The notes below the pieces were generated by a model that had not been told where the DNA came from, ran no database searches, and saw only the letters and a list, made by a program, of their open reading frames with translations. The position numbers and the translations under genes were made by a program. A stretch of 55,171 bases of DNA from Clostridia bacterium. GTDB taxonomy: Bacteria; Bacillota; Clostridia; RUG12999. The DNA lies in the NCBI GenBank assembly GCA_017396395.1, contig JAFQMF010000006.1, positions 1 through 55,171 of the forward strand. The letters are read 5' to 3'. Positions 23,192 to 32,107 of this stretch are shown in pieces (position 1 is the stretch's first letter; every line of letters begins with the position of its first letter).

Positions 23192-24376
23192 TTAATTTTG
23201 TGTTTTTTTGAAATCCTCATACAAAGGGGACATATTTCTGAGTCTTTCTACAATTTCTACAAGAGAGCTTACCACATAATCCATTTGCTCCATAGTAGTT
23301 TCCTCGCCAATTGTAAGCCTTAATGAGCCGTGAGCAATTTCGTGGGGAAGCCCGATAGCCAAAAGAACGTGAGAGGGATCTAAAGAGCCTGATGTGCAGG
23401 CGGAACCGCTGGAAGCGGCAATTCCCTTAAGGTCAAGACTCAAAAGAAGGGATTCACCTTCTATAAAACGAAAAGAAAAGTTCACGTTATTGGGAAGTCT
23501 TTGTTCTCTGTGACCATTTAATTTAACATAAGGAATTTTTTCCTCAATGCTTTGTATAAGATAATCTCTCATAGTGGCAATATAACAAGACTTTTCTTCA
23601 ATGCCGTCTATTGCCATTTCCATAGCTTTACCAAAACCTGCTATGCCTGCAACATTTTCAGTACCACCGCGGCGATGTCTTTCCTGTGCACCACCATCCA
23701 TAAATACATCGGGGCGAACACCGTTTTTAATATAAAGAGCACCTATACCCTTAGGGCCGTACAGCTTGTGAGCAGACATAGAAAGCATATCTACATCAAG
23801 GTCTTTTACATTATAGTAAATAGCACCTGTTGCCTGTACAGCATCAGTGTGGAATAAAATATCGTGCTTATGTGCAATTTTGCAAAGTGATGCAATATCC
23901 TGCACAGTACCAATTTCGTTATTAGCAAACATTATAGAAATTAAAATTGTATCGGGTCTGATAGCTTTTTCCACATCTTCAGGATGAATTATACCTTCAC
24001 TGTCAGGATTTACATAGGTAATTTCAAAGCCTTCCTTTTCAAGAGAGGCACAGGTATGAAGGACTGCATGATGTTCAATGGCAGAGGTTATAATATGTCT
24101 GCCTTTGTCTTTGTATGCTCCGGCAACACCTTTAATTGCCCAGTTATCAGCTTCAGTTCCGCAACCTGTAAAATAAATTTCGTTAGGCTTAGCACCAATA
24201 CCTTTGGCAACCCTTTCGCGGGCAGTATTTATAGCCTCTTTAGTATCTCTGCCAAGTGAATATATTGAGGACGGATTTCCGTAATGAGCAGTAAAATAGG
24301 GGATCATTTCAGCAAGTACTTCAGGCTTTACCGGCGTTGTTGCCGCGTGGTCAAAATAATATATTTTTTTCTTCAT
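23192..24376 (-). CDS. nifS: Cysteine desulfurase (NifS/IscS type)
   Basis: A 394-aa PLP enzyme that takes sulfur from cysteine for Fe-S assembly. The Schiff-base lysine is K204 in SAHKLYGPKG. The persulfide cysteine is C327 in the short loop ASSGSACTSG, which marks the group I NifS/IscS type. GGAGG precedes the ATG. It opens the operon with nifU, feoA and feoB. No IscR-type regulator gene is next to it, though an imperfect AT-rich inverted repeat overlaps its promoter. Confidence 0.95.
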   Translation of the reverse strand: MKKKIYYFDHAATTPVKPEVLAEMIPYFTAHYGNPSSIYSLGRDTKEAINTARERVAKGIGAKPNEIYFTGCGTEADNWAIKGVAGAYKDKGRHIITSAIEHHAVLHTCASLEKEGFEITYVNPDSEGIIHPEDVEKAIRPDTILISIMFANNEIGTVQDIASLCKIAHKHDILFHTDAVQATGAIYYNVKDLDVDMLSMSAHKLYGPKGIGALYIKNGVRPDVFMDGGAQERHRRGGTENVAGIAGFGKAMEMAIDGIEEKSCYIATMRDYLIQSIEEKIPYVKLNGHREQRLPNNVNFSFRFIEGESLLLSLDLKGIAASSGSACTSGSLDPSHVLLAIGLPHEIAHGSLRLTIGEETTMEQMDYVVSSLVEIVERLRNMSPLYEDFKKTQN

Positions 24377-24416
24377 ATAAATTCCTCCATTTTGAGTTTA
24401 TGACGTTAGTATGTTT

Positions 24417-24445
24417 ATTATACACTAAATTAGTATAATTTACAA
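24417..24445 (-). promoter_or_regulatory. Promoter of the nifS-nifU-feo operon, with imperfect inverted repeat
   Basis: On the minus strand, TTGTAA (24440-24445), a 17-bp spacer and TATAAT (24417-24422). The core is an imperfect palindrome with ATTATAC and its complement as outer arms, a possible repressor site. No Fur-type box is seen. Confidence 0.65.
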
Positions 24446-24516
24446 TAGTAAATATGCCGAAAATAATATTTCATTTATATACAAATAGTATAATCTGCAT
24501 AAACAGGAAAATATTA

Positions 24517-24545
24517 TTGACATATTCTGTATTTTGTGATAACAT
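24517..24545 (+). promoter_or_regulatory. Sigma-A promoter of the acyl-CoA synthetase gene
   Basis: TTGACA (24517-24522), a 17-bp spacer ending TGTGA, and TAACAT (24540-24545). Confidence 0.7.
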
Positions 24546-24604
24546 AGTATTGAAAACTAAATGATGTATTATAAAAAACCGAAAATGTGAAAAAGGAGTA
24601 AATT

Positions 24605-26182
24605 ATGAATAATTTTTTAGAATTTTTAACAACAACTGCACAGAAATATTCAAATAATATTGCTTTTAAAATTAAGAATGGAAAAGAATATAAAAACATA
24701 ACATATACACAGTTTATGCAAGATTGTATAGCTTTTGCAAGGGCATATAAAAAGAGCTATCCTCAGTCAAAAAGAGTGGCTGTAATAGGTAAAAACTGCT
24801 ATGAGTGGATAGTAGGGTTTTTAGGAGTACAGCTTGCAGGAGTAAGTGTTGTCCCTTTGGATAAGGGTCTTAGCCCTGCTGAGGTTAAAGACCAGTTATA
24901 CCGAATTGAAGCAGACAGCATAATTTTCGGACAGGATTATACAGAAATGTCCATACAAAAAGAGGGGATATCACGAATTTTAATGTATGGAAGTGAGGAT
25001 ATTTCCTCTGTTGAAAAGCTGATTATTGCAGGAGAACAGCTGGAAGAAAATTTACCTGAACAAAATGGTGAAAGAACCTGTATATATCTTTTTACATCAG
25101 GAACAACATCAAAATCCAAAATTGTAATGCTTTCTCAGCGAAATATTCTTTCAAATATTGAAGATATGCTCCTGTGTGAAAAGTTCTATGAATGGGATGT
25201 AAATTTAGCACTTCTGCCCTTCCACCATACATTTGGTATGACAGGAATACTGGTATTTTTAACCAGCGGAACAATGAATGTTTTTTGTGAAGGACTGCGT
25301 ATCCAGAAGGCACTTAATGAGTACAGCGTAACCACTCTTGTGGGAGTACCGTTAATTCTTGATAATATTAAAAGAATGATAAACAGAAAGGTAAAAAAAG
25401 AAGGGAAATATATACCCTTTTTAATGCTTGGATATATAAGCAGAGGACTTAAGACACTTGGCATTGATGTAAGACGAAAGCTATATTCCTCTGTTCATAA
25501 AAATTTAGGGGGAGCACTTCGGCTTATAATCAGCGGTGCGGCACCTCTTGCTCCTGAGACTGCAAACTTTTTCAACAATATGGGTATTCTTACTATACAA
25601 GGGTACGGAATGACTGAAACTGCTCCTGTAATTGCGGCAGAAGACCCAATTCATCGCAAAGCAGGCTCTGTAGGTCTTCCTATGAAATCCGTTGAAGTAG
25701 AAATCATATCGGAAAATGGAGAAAAAGAGGGGGAAATTGTTGTTAAAGGCCCTAATGTTATGCAAGGATATTATGACGCAAAGGAAATGACTGAAAAAGC
25801 CATGGAGGGCGGTTTTTTCCATACAGGAGATGTGGGATATATGGACAAGGATGGATATTTGTTCATTACAGGACGATTAAAAAATATTATCGTGCTGGAA
25901 AATGGTAAAAAGGTGTATCCCGAAGAAGTAGAATTTCAGCTTAGTAAAATAGAGTATATTAAAGAAGCGGTTGTGTATAACGATAAGGTGGGTAAAAAGG
26001 ACTGCGTAAGTGCAAAAATTGTTATTGACCTTGAGGAAATTTCCTATGAGCAGGCAGAAAAAGAACTGGAAAAGGATATTGCTGATGTCAATAAAAGGCT
26101 TGCCTCTTTTAAGCAGATTAAAAATTATCATATATTAACAGAAGAACTGGAAAAGACTACTACGGGAAAAATTAAAAGATAG
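24605..26182 (+). CDS. AMP-forming acyl-CoA synthetase/ligase
   Basis: A 525-aa member of the adenylate-forming (ANL) superfamily, which activates a carboxylic acid as an acyl-AMP. Visible motifs are the phosphate-binding loop YLFTSGTTSKSKIVMLSQRN (about residues 161-180), GYGMTETAP (core A5), TGDVGYMDKDGYLFITGRLKN (A7/A8) and the C-terminal catalytic lysine in TTGKIKR, the last residues of the protein. The overall order resembles long-chain fatty-acid-CoA ligases. Substrate and acceptor cannot be read. AAAGGAG precedes the ATG. The next gene starts 54 bp downstream, with a hairpin between. Confidence 0.88.
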   Translation: MNNFLEFLTTTAQKYSNNIAFKIKNGKEYKNITYTQFMQDCIAFARAYKKSYPQSKRVAVIGKNCYEWIVGFLGVQLAGVSVVPLDKGLSPAEVKDQLYRIEADSIIFGQDYTEMSIQKEGISRILMYGSEDISSVEKLIIAGEQLEENLPEQNGERTCIYLFTSGTTSKSKIVMLSQRNILSNIEDMLLCEKFYEWDVNLALLPFHHTFGMTGILVFLTSGTMNVFCEGLRIQKALNEYSVTTLVGVPLILDNIKRMINRKVKKEGKYIPFLMLGYISRGLKTLGIDVRRKLYSSVHKNLGGALRLIISGAAPLAPETANFFNNMGILTIQGYGMTETAPVIAAEDPIHRKAGSVGLPMKSVEVEIISENGEKEGEIVVKGPNVMQGYYDAKEMTEKAMEGGFFHTGDVGYMDKDGYLFITGRLKNIIVLENGKKVYPEEVEFQLSKIEYIKEAVVYNDKVGKKDCVSAKIVIDLEEISYEQAEKELEKDIADVNKRLASFKQIKNYHILTEELEKTTTGKIKR

Positions 26183-26195
26183 AATAATAACATAT

Positions 26196-26234
26196 AAAAA
26201 CTCCCATACTAATTAAAAAAGTATGGGAGTTTTT
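26196..26234 (+). terminator. Terminator-like hairpin holding the hydrogenase Shine-Dalgarno
   Basis: AAAAACTCCCATAC (26196-26209) pairs perfectly with GTATGGGAGTTTTT (26221-26234). The only Shine-Dalgarno of the next gene, GGGAG at 26225-26229, lies in the 3' arm, 7 nt before the ATG at 26237. Confidence 0.85.
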
Positions 26235-26236
26235 AT

Positions 26237-27475
26237 ATGAAAACCTTTGAAGAATTATATCACGAAGTAACAAGCAGTGCAGTAAAGGGAAATATGACCA
26301 AAACCTTAAAAAAGCTGAAACAAGAAGGGTACAGCGACAATCAGCTGGCTTGTTTATTACGCCCTGAGGAGTGTGCACCTGTTTTTAAATTTAATAAATG
26401 CGGATGCAGTGACGGAAAATGCGTTGCCTCTTGTCTTTTTCAGGCAATCACAAATAACGACGGAGAAATTTTTATTGACAAAGGCAAGTGTGTAGGATGT
26501 ATGAAATGTGTAGATAGCTGTGAGGAAGGAAATATTGTAATTACTCACGATACCTTGTCTGTAATAAATATTTTAAGGCAAAAGAAAAGAGCCGTTTTTG
26601 CTCTTATTGCTCCTGCATATATGGGACAGTTCGGTAAAAATATAACCTCAGGGCAGGTGCGTACAGCACTGAAAACAATTGGCTTTACAGGAATGGTAGA
26701 AGTAGCTATTTTTGCAGATATCCTTACCTTTAAAGAAGCACTGGAGTTTGACCATAACATAAAAAACGAGGACGACTACCAGCTTACAAGCTGTTGTTGT
26801 CCTGTGTGGATTTCCATGATACGAAAAAAATATCCGGAAATTGCAACTCACCTTTCCAAGTCTGTTTCTCCCATGATTGCAGCAGGACGGATTATAAAGG
26901 AATTATACAAAGATGCCTATACTGTATTTATCGGACCTTGCCTTGCAAAAAAATCCGAAGCAAGGGAGGAGGATGTTAAAGGAGCGGTGGATTATGTTCT
27001 TACATTCAAAGAATTACAGGATATTTTTGATGGAGCAAATATTGATATATCCTCGTTAGAAGGAGAGGAAATGGAACATTCCTCATATGCTGGAAGAATA
27101 TACGCAAAGGCAGGGGGAGTAAGTAAGGCGGTTACGGATACACTTTCGCGAATAGATGAAAAAAAGGCAAAGGAAATTAAAACTACCTGTGCCAGCGGAG
27201 TTAAAGAGTGTATGGCTCTTTTAAATGATATTGAGGTTGGAAAAAGAGAGTTTAACTTTTTTGAAGGAATGGGCTGCAAAGGTGGTTGTATCGGCGGACC
27301 TAAAGCATTAAAAAAAGAAGAAGAAACCATAGAAAAAATTGAAAGCTACGCAGAACATTCCGCATATCCTACACCTCTTGACAATCCTTATGTAATAGAA
27401 CTGCTTCACAGACTGGGTTTTGAAAATATTCCTGAGTTTATTGAAAAAAGCCATATTTTGTCAAGAGAGTTTTAA
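26237..27475 (+). CDS. [FeFe] hydrogenase, group B-like
   Basis: A 412-aa single-chain [FeFe] hydrogenase. Two N-terminal Cys clusters come first: C55, C57, C62, C66 and the standard 4Fe-4S run C85xxC88xxC91xxxC95. The H-cluster domain follows: L1 TSCCCPVW (184-191), L2 FIGPCLAKKSEA (231-242) and L3 EGMGCKGGC (343-351). The SCCCPxW form of L1, where group A enzymes have TSCCPGW, and the short N-terminus point to the poorly studied group B type. Maturases HydEFG and redox partners are not in the window. It probably cycles H2 with ferredoxin, or acts as a sensor. Its ribosome binding site is inside the hairpin just upstream. Confidence 0.88.
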   Translation: MKTFEELYHEVTSSAVKGNMTKTLKKLKQEGYSDNQLACLLRPEECAPVFKFNKCGCSDGKCVASCLFQAITNNDGEIFIDKGKCVGCMKCVDSCEEGNIVITHDTLSVINILRQKKRAVFALIAPAYMGQFGKNITSGQVRTALKTIGFTGMVEVAIFADILTFKEALEFDHNIKNEDDYQLTSCCCPVWISMIRKKYPEIATHLSKSVSPMIAAGRIIKELYKDAYTVFIGPCLAKKSEAREEDVKGAVDYVLTFKELQDIFDGANIDISSLEGEEMEHSSYAGRIYAKAGGVSKAVTDTLSRIDEKKAKEIKTTCASGVKECMALLNDIEVGKREFNFFEGMGCKGGCIGGPKALKKEEETIEKIESYAEHSAYPTPLDNPYVIELLHRLGFENIPEFIEKSHILSREF

Positions 27476-27489
27476 ACAAGCGATAAACT

Positions 27490-27525
27490 AAAAGCCAACA
27501 CCTGATAAGGAAGTGTTGGCTTTTT
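27490..27525. terminator. Bidirectional terminator between hydrogenase and rnhA
   Basis: AAAAGCCAACAC (27490-27501) pairs with GTGTTGGCTTTT. It follows the hydrogenase stop and lies at the end of the convergent rnhA. Confidence 0.85.
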
Positions 27526-27526
27526 A

Positions 27527-28003
27527 TTATATATTGTTTAAATAATTATCGTCCTTTAAAAGGTTTTCACCTTCTGCGGCTGATACTGCTAATGCGTCAC
27601 ATCTTTCGTTTTCAGGATGCCCTGCGTGACCTTTTACCCAGATTATATTTACTTGGTGAGTGCTTAAAAGGGGGAGAAGTCTTGTCCATAAATCCACATT
27701 TAAAGCGGGTTTATTGTCGGACTTTTTCCAGCCTTTTTTCTTCCAGCCATATACCCAGCCTTTGGAAATAGAATCAGTAAGATATTTTGAGTCAGAATAC
27801 AAATCCACCTTGCAAGGATATTTAAGTGCCTCCAATCCTACAATGGCAGCCATAAGCTCCATACGGTTATTAGTGGTGCACTCATACCCTGCAGAGATTT
27901 CCTTTTCTATTTCTCCAAAGCGGAGAACAATGCCATATCCGCCTGGTCCCGGATTACCCTTGCAGGCTCCGTCTGTAAAAAGCTGTACAGTTTTTTTATC
28001 CAT
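27527..28003 (-). CDS. rnhA: Ribonuclease HI
   Basis: A 158-aa RNase HI that cuts the RNA strand of RNA-DNA hybrids. The acidic catalytic set is complete: D11 ([17 protein letters not shown]), E49 ([10 protein letters not shown]), D71 (YSDSKYL) and D136 (NERCDALA), with H126 in [10 protein letters not shown]. The family basic protrusion is present ([21 protein letters not shown]). AGGAG lies 9 nt before the ATG. It is a single gene between terminators. Confidence 0.96.
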   Translation of the reverse strand: MDKKTVQLFTDGACKGNPGPGGYGIVLRFGEIEKEISAGYECTTNNRMELMAAIVGLEALKYPCKVDLYSDSKYLTDSISKGWVYGWKKKGWKKSDNKPALNVDLWTRLLPLLSTHQVNIIWVKGHAGHPENERCDALAVSAAEGENLLKDDNYLNNI

Positions 28004-28111
28004 AAATTAAAGCTCCTGTAAAAATTCCGCTATTGCTTGGAAAGAGCAGTTTCAATGTTCTAAATAGATTATCAATAAAAAGCACGAATAAACCCTTCCT
28101 ATTGTCCGCTT

Positions 28112-28786
28112 TTAGTCTGCCAAAGCCTCATCAAGAGCTTTTTTGTATGCTGACATAGCTGCAATAAGGTTTTGCCTTGAAATAATAACCTTTCGTTTAA
28201 ATTCGTCAGATTCAGCAAGTACTTTTTTGTATTTTTCTTCTGCACTTTCAAGTCTGTTTTCTGCAATTTTTGATGCCTGTGCCAAAATATCCTCTGCATC
28301 TTTTTTTGCACTTTGCACAACAGTTTCCGCTTTTTTCTCTGCTTGACCTATAACAGAATCCGCCTTTTCTTCTGCTTTTATAAGAACTTCGGGAATTTTA
28401 TCTCTTTCCTGAAGTAATACATTAAGCTGACTTTCAAGCTCTGTTTTAGAGGCAGTAATTGCAGATATTTCAGCGTTCTTGCGTTCAATATCCAGCTCCA
28501 AAGCATTAATTCTTCCTGCAAGCTCCTTTATTTCCTGTGAGGCTTCCTGAGCAACCTTTTCAGAGGCAACCTTGGCAGAAATCAACTCCTCAATACGTTG
28601 GTCTTTACCTTTTAATGCCTGCATAAATTCTTCATCCTGCTTTTGAGCATCCTTCTTTGCCTGAATAAGATTGTTTTCATAGGCAATAATTTTTTCTTTC
28701 ATAGAGCTATCCAGTACCGCAATATATGTATGTACATCTTCCTTGTTATACCCTCTGACGGAACTGCGAAGTTTCTTTTCAACCAT
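28112..28786 (-). CDS. DivIVA-like coiled-coil protein
   Basis: A 224-aa protein with a DivIVA/GpsB-type N-terminus (VEKKLRSSVRGYNKEDVHTYIAVLDSSM), in which the RGYxxxxVxxYI motif binds curved membrane. A long coiled coil follows, rich in Glu, Lys and Ala (KVASEKVAQEASQEIKELAGRINALELDIERKN...). Such proteins organise division or spore-pole functions. The start is the ATG at 28786, preceded by GGAGGG about 8-10 nt upstream; an ATG at 28813 lies upstream of the ribosome site. It has its own strong promoter. The exact role in this organism is unknown. Confidence 0.75.
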   Translation of the reverse strand: MVEKKLRSSVRGYNKEDVHTYIAVLDSSMKEKIIAYENNLIQAKKDAQKQDEEFMQALKGKDQRIEELISAKVASEKVAQEASQEIKELAGRINALELDIERKNAEISAITASKTELESQLNVLLQERDKIPEVLIKAEEKADSVIGQAEKKAETVVQSAKKDAEDILAQASKIAENRLESAEEKYKKVLAESDEFKRKVIISRQNLIAAMSAYKKALDEALAD

Positions 28787-28852
28787 ACAAAATAGCCCTC
28801 CTTCCAAATGCATATAAATAAAGAATACAATAATACCAATTATATGTTATAT

Positions 28853-28881
28853 ATTATATATCATTTTACATTAATTGTCAA
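28853..28881 (-). promoter_or_regulatory. Sigma-A promoter of the DivIVA-like gene
   Basis: On the minus strand, TTGACA (28876-28881), a 17-bp spacer ending TGATA, and TATAAT (28853-28858). The -35 starts at the edge of the preceding terminator. Confidence 0.85.
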
Positions 28882-28909
28882 GAAAAAGGGATGCTTTAAG
28901 CATCCCTTG
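28881..28909 (-). terminator. Terminator of the yqfC-yqfD-phoH-ybeY operon
   Basis: AAGGGATGC and GCATCCCTT (28886-28909) form a 9-bp stem. On the minus strand it runs into TTTTTC. Confidence 0.85.
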
Positions 28910-28926
28910 TTTGATGATGTGAAATT

Positions 28927-29415
28927 TTATCTGCAAAGTCCGATATTATTAAGTGAAAGCTCCTGTTTTTGTATCATTACATCTTCCTCCTCAGGAGTCA
29001 TATGGTCGTATCCTAAAAGATGAAGTGTGGAGTGAGTTGCCAAAAAAGCAAATTCTCTTTCAGGGGAGTGCCCGTATTCCTCAGCCTGAGCATAGGCTTT
29101 TTCATAGGAAATCACAATATCCCCAAGTACAAGATATCCTTCCTCATAATCGTCGGGAGCGGCAAATATTACTCCTGGCTTTTCATATTCCAGCATAGGG
29201 AAGGAAAGCACATCTGTTTCTTTGTGAATTTCACGATAATTTTTATTGATTTCCTTAATTCCTTCATTGTCTGTTATGGTAACAGCAATATCTGCAAGCA
29301 CCTCAATTTTCTGGTCTTTAAGCACCTGATTTACCGCTTTTTCTATAGCTTGGGTAATAGAGGCAGGAAGCTCCTTTATATTCTCTTTCTCATATTGAAA
29401 TGTAATTCTATTCAT
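28927..29415 (-). CDS. ybeY: rRNA maturation endoribonuclease YbeY
   Basis: A 162-aa metal-dependent endoribonuclease for 16S rRNA 3'-end maturation and ribosome quality control. The zinc motif H128-xxx-H132-xxxxx-H138 (THSTLHLLGYDHMTPEEE) is intact. The N-terminal beta sheet (ADIAVTITDNEGIKEINKNYREIHKETDVLSFPM) matches the UPF0054 family. The start is set at the ATG 29415 with GGAGAAGG upstream; further 5' codons in frame belong to phoH. It overlaps phoH by 8 bp. The usual 7TM-HD gene between phoH and ybeY is absent here. Confidence 0.94.
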   Translation of the reverse strand: MNRITFQYEKENIKELPASITQAIEKAVNQVLKDQKIEVLADIAVTITDNEGIKEINKNYREIHKETDVLSFPMLEYEKPGVIFAAPDDYEEGYLVLGDIVISYEKAYAQAEEYGHSPEREFAFLATHSTLHLLGYDHMTPEEEDVMIQKQELSLNNIGLCR

Positions 29416-30436
29416 TTTCCTTCTCCTTTGCTTTTGTATATATTTTATCACGAAAAGATTGGTCACGGCCAGTGCTTTTCTGTTTTTCCGTATCGTATTT
29501 TTCGTATGCCTTAATAATTTTCTGTACAAGTGGATGTCTTACTACATCCTTTTCGGAAAATCGGCAAAAACTAATGTCATCTACATTTTCCAATATTTTT
29601 ATTGCCTCTTTAAGTCCTGACTTTTTACCCCAGGGAAGGTCAATCTGGGTAATGTCCCCTGTTACAATAGCCTTTGACCCAAAGCCTATTCGTGTAAGAA
29701 ACATTTTCATCTGCTCAGGGGTGGTGTTTTGTGCCTCGTCAAGAATAATAAAAGCATCATCTAAAGTGCGTCCTCTCATATATGCAAGAGGTGCAATTTC
29801 AATAGACCCCCGTTCAACATATCTTTGATAGTTTTCTACGCCCAGCATATCATAAAGTGCATCATATAAAGGACGAAGATAAGGGTCAACCTTAGTTTGC
29901 AAATCCCCAGGTAAAAATCCCAGCTTTTCTCCTGCTTCTACTGCAGGTCTTGTAAGGATAATTCTGTTTACCTCTTTGTTTCGAAATGCCTTCACTGCCA
30001 TAGCTACCGCAAGGTAGGTTTTACCTGTACCTGCAGGACCAATGCCAAAGGTAACGGTATTTTTCTCAATGGCAGTTATATATTTTTTCTGCCCCAAAGT
30101 TTTGGATTTTAAAAGCTTTCCCGAAGAAGTGATGCATATAGCATCTCCCGAAAGCTCCTTCATTTGCTCCGCCATACCTTCCTCCACTAAGCTTATGGTG
30201 TAAAGAATATTCTGAGTTGTTAAGGGTTCCCCTTTTAAAATAAGCTGAATAAGGGATCTTATTGTTTTTTCTCCGCGGTCAACATCATGAGGTTCTCCCT
30301 CAATTTTAACCATAGAATCCCTGTTAAACATACGGATATTAAGTTCCTTTTCTATCAGCTTAGCATTCTCATCAAAATTTCCAAAAAGGGAAATAATAGT
30401 ATCTATGCTTTCCAGCTGAATAGTTTTTTCTGCCAT
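29408..30436 (-). CDS. PhoH family ATPase
   Basis: A 342-aa PhoH/PhoL-type protein, a P-loop ATPase linked to RNA handling and often next to ybeY. Walker A is GPAGTGKT (residues 133-140), Walker B is FIILDEAQN (about 230-238), and the arginine-finger region is LTRIGFGSKAIVTGDITQIDLP. The N-terminal segment (about 1-110) is the KH-like part typical of clostridial PhoH. The order yqfD-phoH-ybeY is conserved in Firmicutes. Confidence 0.93.
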   Translation of the reverse strand: MAEKTIQLESIDTIISLFGNFDENAKLIEKELNIRMFNRDSMVKIEGEPHDVDRGEKTIRSLIQLILKGEPLTTQNILYTISLVEEGMAEQMKELSGDAICITSSGKLLKSKTLGQKKYITAIEKNTVTFGIGPAGTGKTYLAVAMAVKAFRNKEVNRIILTRPAVEAGEKLGFLPGDLQTKVDPYLRPLYDALYDMLGVENYQRYVERGSIEIAPLAYMRGRTLDDAFIILDEAQNTTPEQMKMFLTRIGFGSKAIVTGDITQIDLPWGKKSGLKEAIKILENVDDISFCRFSEKDVVRHPLVQKIIKAYEKYDTEKQKSTGRDQSFRDKIYTKAKEKENE

Positions 30437-30441
30437 AGTTA

Positions 30442-31686
30442 TTAGTTTCCTTTCTCTTCAGGTAATAAAATATCCTTTGAAATATCACTGGGAGTAAAAG
30501 GTTTTTCCTCAAAGGATATAGGCACTTGCTTTGCTATATTTTCAAGGCACTCTGCCTTTAAAGTAACAATAATTTTTTCGGGGCTTTTTTCTACTGTAAA
30601 CTGGCTTGACACCACATTCTTTTTACCTACAGAATCATAAAGAGAATTTAACAAAGAGTTTTTTAAATCCCTTTCAGCGTCCTGCTCTTTTAGCTTTTTG
30701 GGAGTTGGCTTAACTTCGCTATACTCATATATTTTAACCGAAAAGGGAAGTATATAATCCCTCGTAAGATGCAATCTTTTTTCTTTAATTATTCCGTCAT
30801 AATGCTTGTATTTGGGTGCTTTAAAAAATAAATTAAAATCCTTCCCTAAAATATTTACACTGTATTTTTTTGTAACATTACCGGTTTTTACACGCTCACT
30901 TACAGTAAGGGGCATACTTTCTGTTAAAACACGGTCAGTCTTGGCAATAGCATCCCCCTCTGCGTGAACATACATAGCACCAACCAGCTCATTTGGCACA
31001 ACACCGCTGATTAACAGCTGACCTTCTGTTACATAATCCCCTTCCTTTAAAGAGGAGCTTCCGCTACGCACAATAAATCTGTGAAGTATTCCGTTTTTTG
31101 TTGATATAATATTTGAAATATCCTGAGGGTCGGCAACTTCAGGCGGTTTTTTTCCATACCGCACCTGTACCACTGCGTGCGTTCCCTTAACTTCAATCCA
31201 GAACCATGAGAATTCCTTGTGGGAAGCCATAACACTTTGCTGAATTTCAAAGGGCTTTAAACGATGTCGGGGCATACCGCTTTTTACACCGTTTTCTTCT
31301 AATGCGGCGGCAATTACATTTCTCCGATTCGGGTTTGTTTCTTCAATGTCAATAACCCATATTCTGCCGCATAGCCAAAACATTAAAAACATCATAACCA
31401 AAAAGCCCGCTATAAAAGCTTTCCGCTTTTTCAGCTTTAAAAGAGCAAAGGGAAGTCCCCCTCGCCTGAGTACACTTATTTTTACATCCATATCACGGGC
31501 AAACAGCTTTGCTTTGTGATAATAAGAAGGATGAAGCTCGCCGCTTGCATAGGCTTTTCCGTGATGAGAAAGCCTGTGAATATATATTTTCTCACGAGTG
31601 CAAAGATTTAAAAAATCTTCTACGTTTGTACCCTCTATTTTTATTATAACATATCCTGTTAAAAAATGGAATAGATATTTTAACAT
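30442..31686 (-). CDS. yqfD: Sporulation protein YqfD
   Basis: A 414-aa integral-membrane protein with one clear span near residues 92-110 (AFIAGFLVMMFLMFWLCGRIWVIDIEETNP). The first 90 residues are cytoplasmic (FLTGYVIIKIEGTNVEDFLNLCTREKIYIHRLS) and a large extracytoplasmic domain follows. This is the YqfD pattern. YqfD is needed for forespore engulfment progress in Bacillus. GGGGAG lies 7 nt before the ATG. It lies between yqfC and phoH, the standard operon order. Confidence 0.92.
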   Translation of the reverse strand: MLKYLFHFLTGYVIIKIEGTNVEDFLNLCTREKIYIHRLSHHGKAYASGELHPSYYHKAKLFARDMDVKISVLRRGGLPFALLKLKKRKAFIAGFLVMMFLMFWLCGRIWVIDIEETNPNRRNVIAAALEENGVKSGMPRHRLKPFEIQQSVMASHKEFSWFWIEVKGTHAVVQVRYGKKPPEVADPQDISNIISTKNGILHRFIVRSGSSSLKEGDYVTEGQLLISGVVPNELVGAMYVHAEGDAIAKTDRVLTESMPLTVSERVKTGNVTKKYSVNILGKDFNLFFKAPKYKHYDGIIKEKRLHLTRDYILPFSVKIYEYSEVKPTPKKLKEQDAERDLKNSLLNSLYDSVGKKNVVSSQFTVEKSPEKIIVTLKAECLENIAKQVPISFEEKPFTPSDISKDILLPEEKGN

Positions 31687-31701
31687 TTTTTTACTCCCCT
31701 G

Positions 31702-32013
31702 CTACACCATATATTCGGTTGCCAAGATATTTCCCACAAGCCGTAAATAGTCGGTATCAAGCTGAGTAATTTCAAAATCACTGCCCTTTATACCGAAAAT
31801 AAAACTGCGGGTATTAAGCTTTAAAGAGGTATCGGTATATTCAAGTATGGAAATTTCCCCTTCCACCGTTAGCTCGCAGTTGGCTATTATTGTAACCTTT
31901 AAGCTTCCTGCAAGAAAATCCTTAGAAATATCCAGCATATCTGCTACCTTTTCCACTTTTTGAGAGGTAGCTTTTCCCATAGAATATTTCTTTCTTTTTC
32001 TTTTATGAGCCAT
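31702..32013 (-). CDS. yqfC: Sporulation protein YqfC
   Basis: A 103-aa YabP/YqfC family protein (SQKVEKVADMLDISKDFLAGSLKVTIIANCELTVEGEISILEYTDTSLKLNTRSFIFGIKGSDFEI...) with no membrane span. It has the beta-rich core seen in YabP/YqfC, which act in sporulation. The ATG at 32013 is preferred; AAAGGA is about 12 nt upstream, while a TTG at 32025 directly abuts it. It opens the yqfC-yqfD-phoH-ybeY operon, divergent from ylbJ. Confidence 0.9.
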   Translation of the reverse strand: MAHKRKRKKYSMGKATSQKVEKVADMLDISKDFLAGSLKVTIIANCELTVEGEISILEYTDTSLKLNTRSFIFGIKGSDFEITQLDTDYLRLVGNILATEYMV

Positions 32014-32107
32014 ATAAAAAATCAATCCTTTATATTTTTATAATCTTTAAATTTTATGCCATACTTCGCCTTTTAATGACATATTTTGTATAAAGGAGTT
32101 GAAAAGA

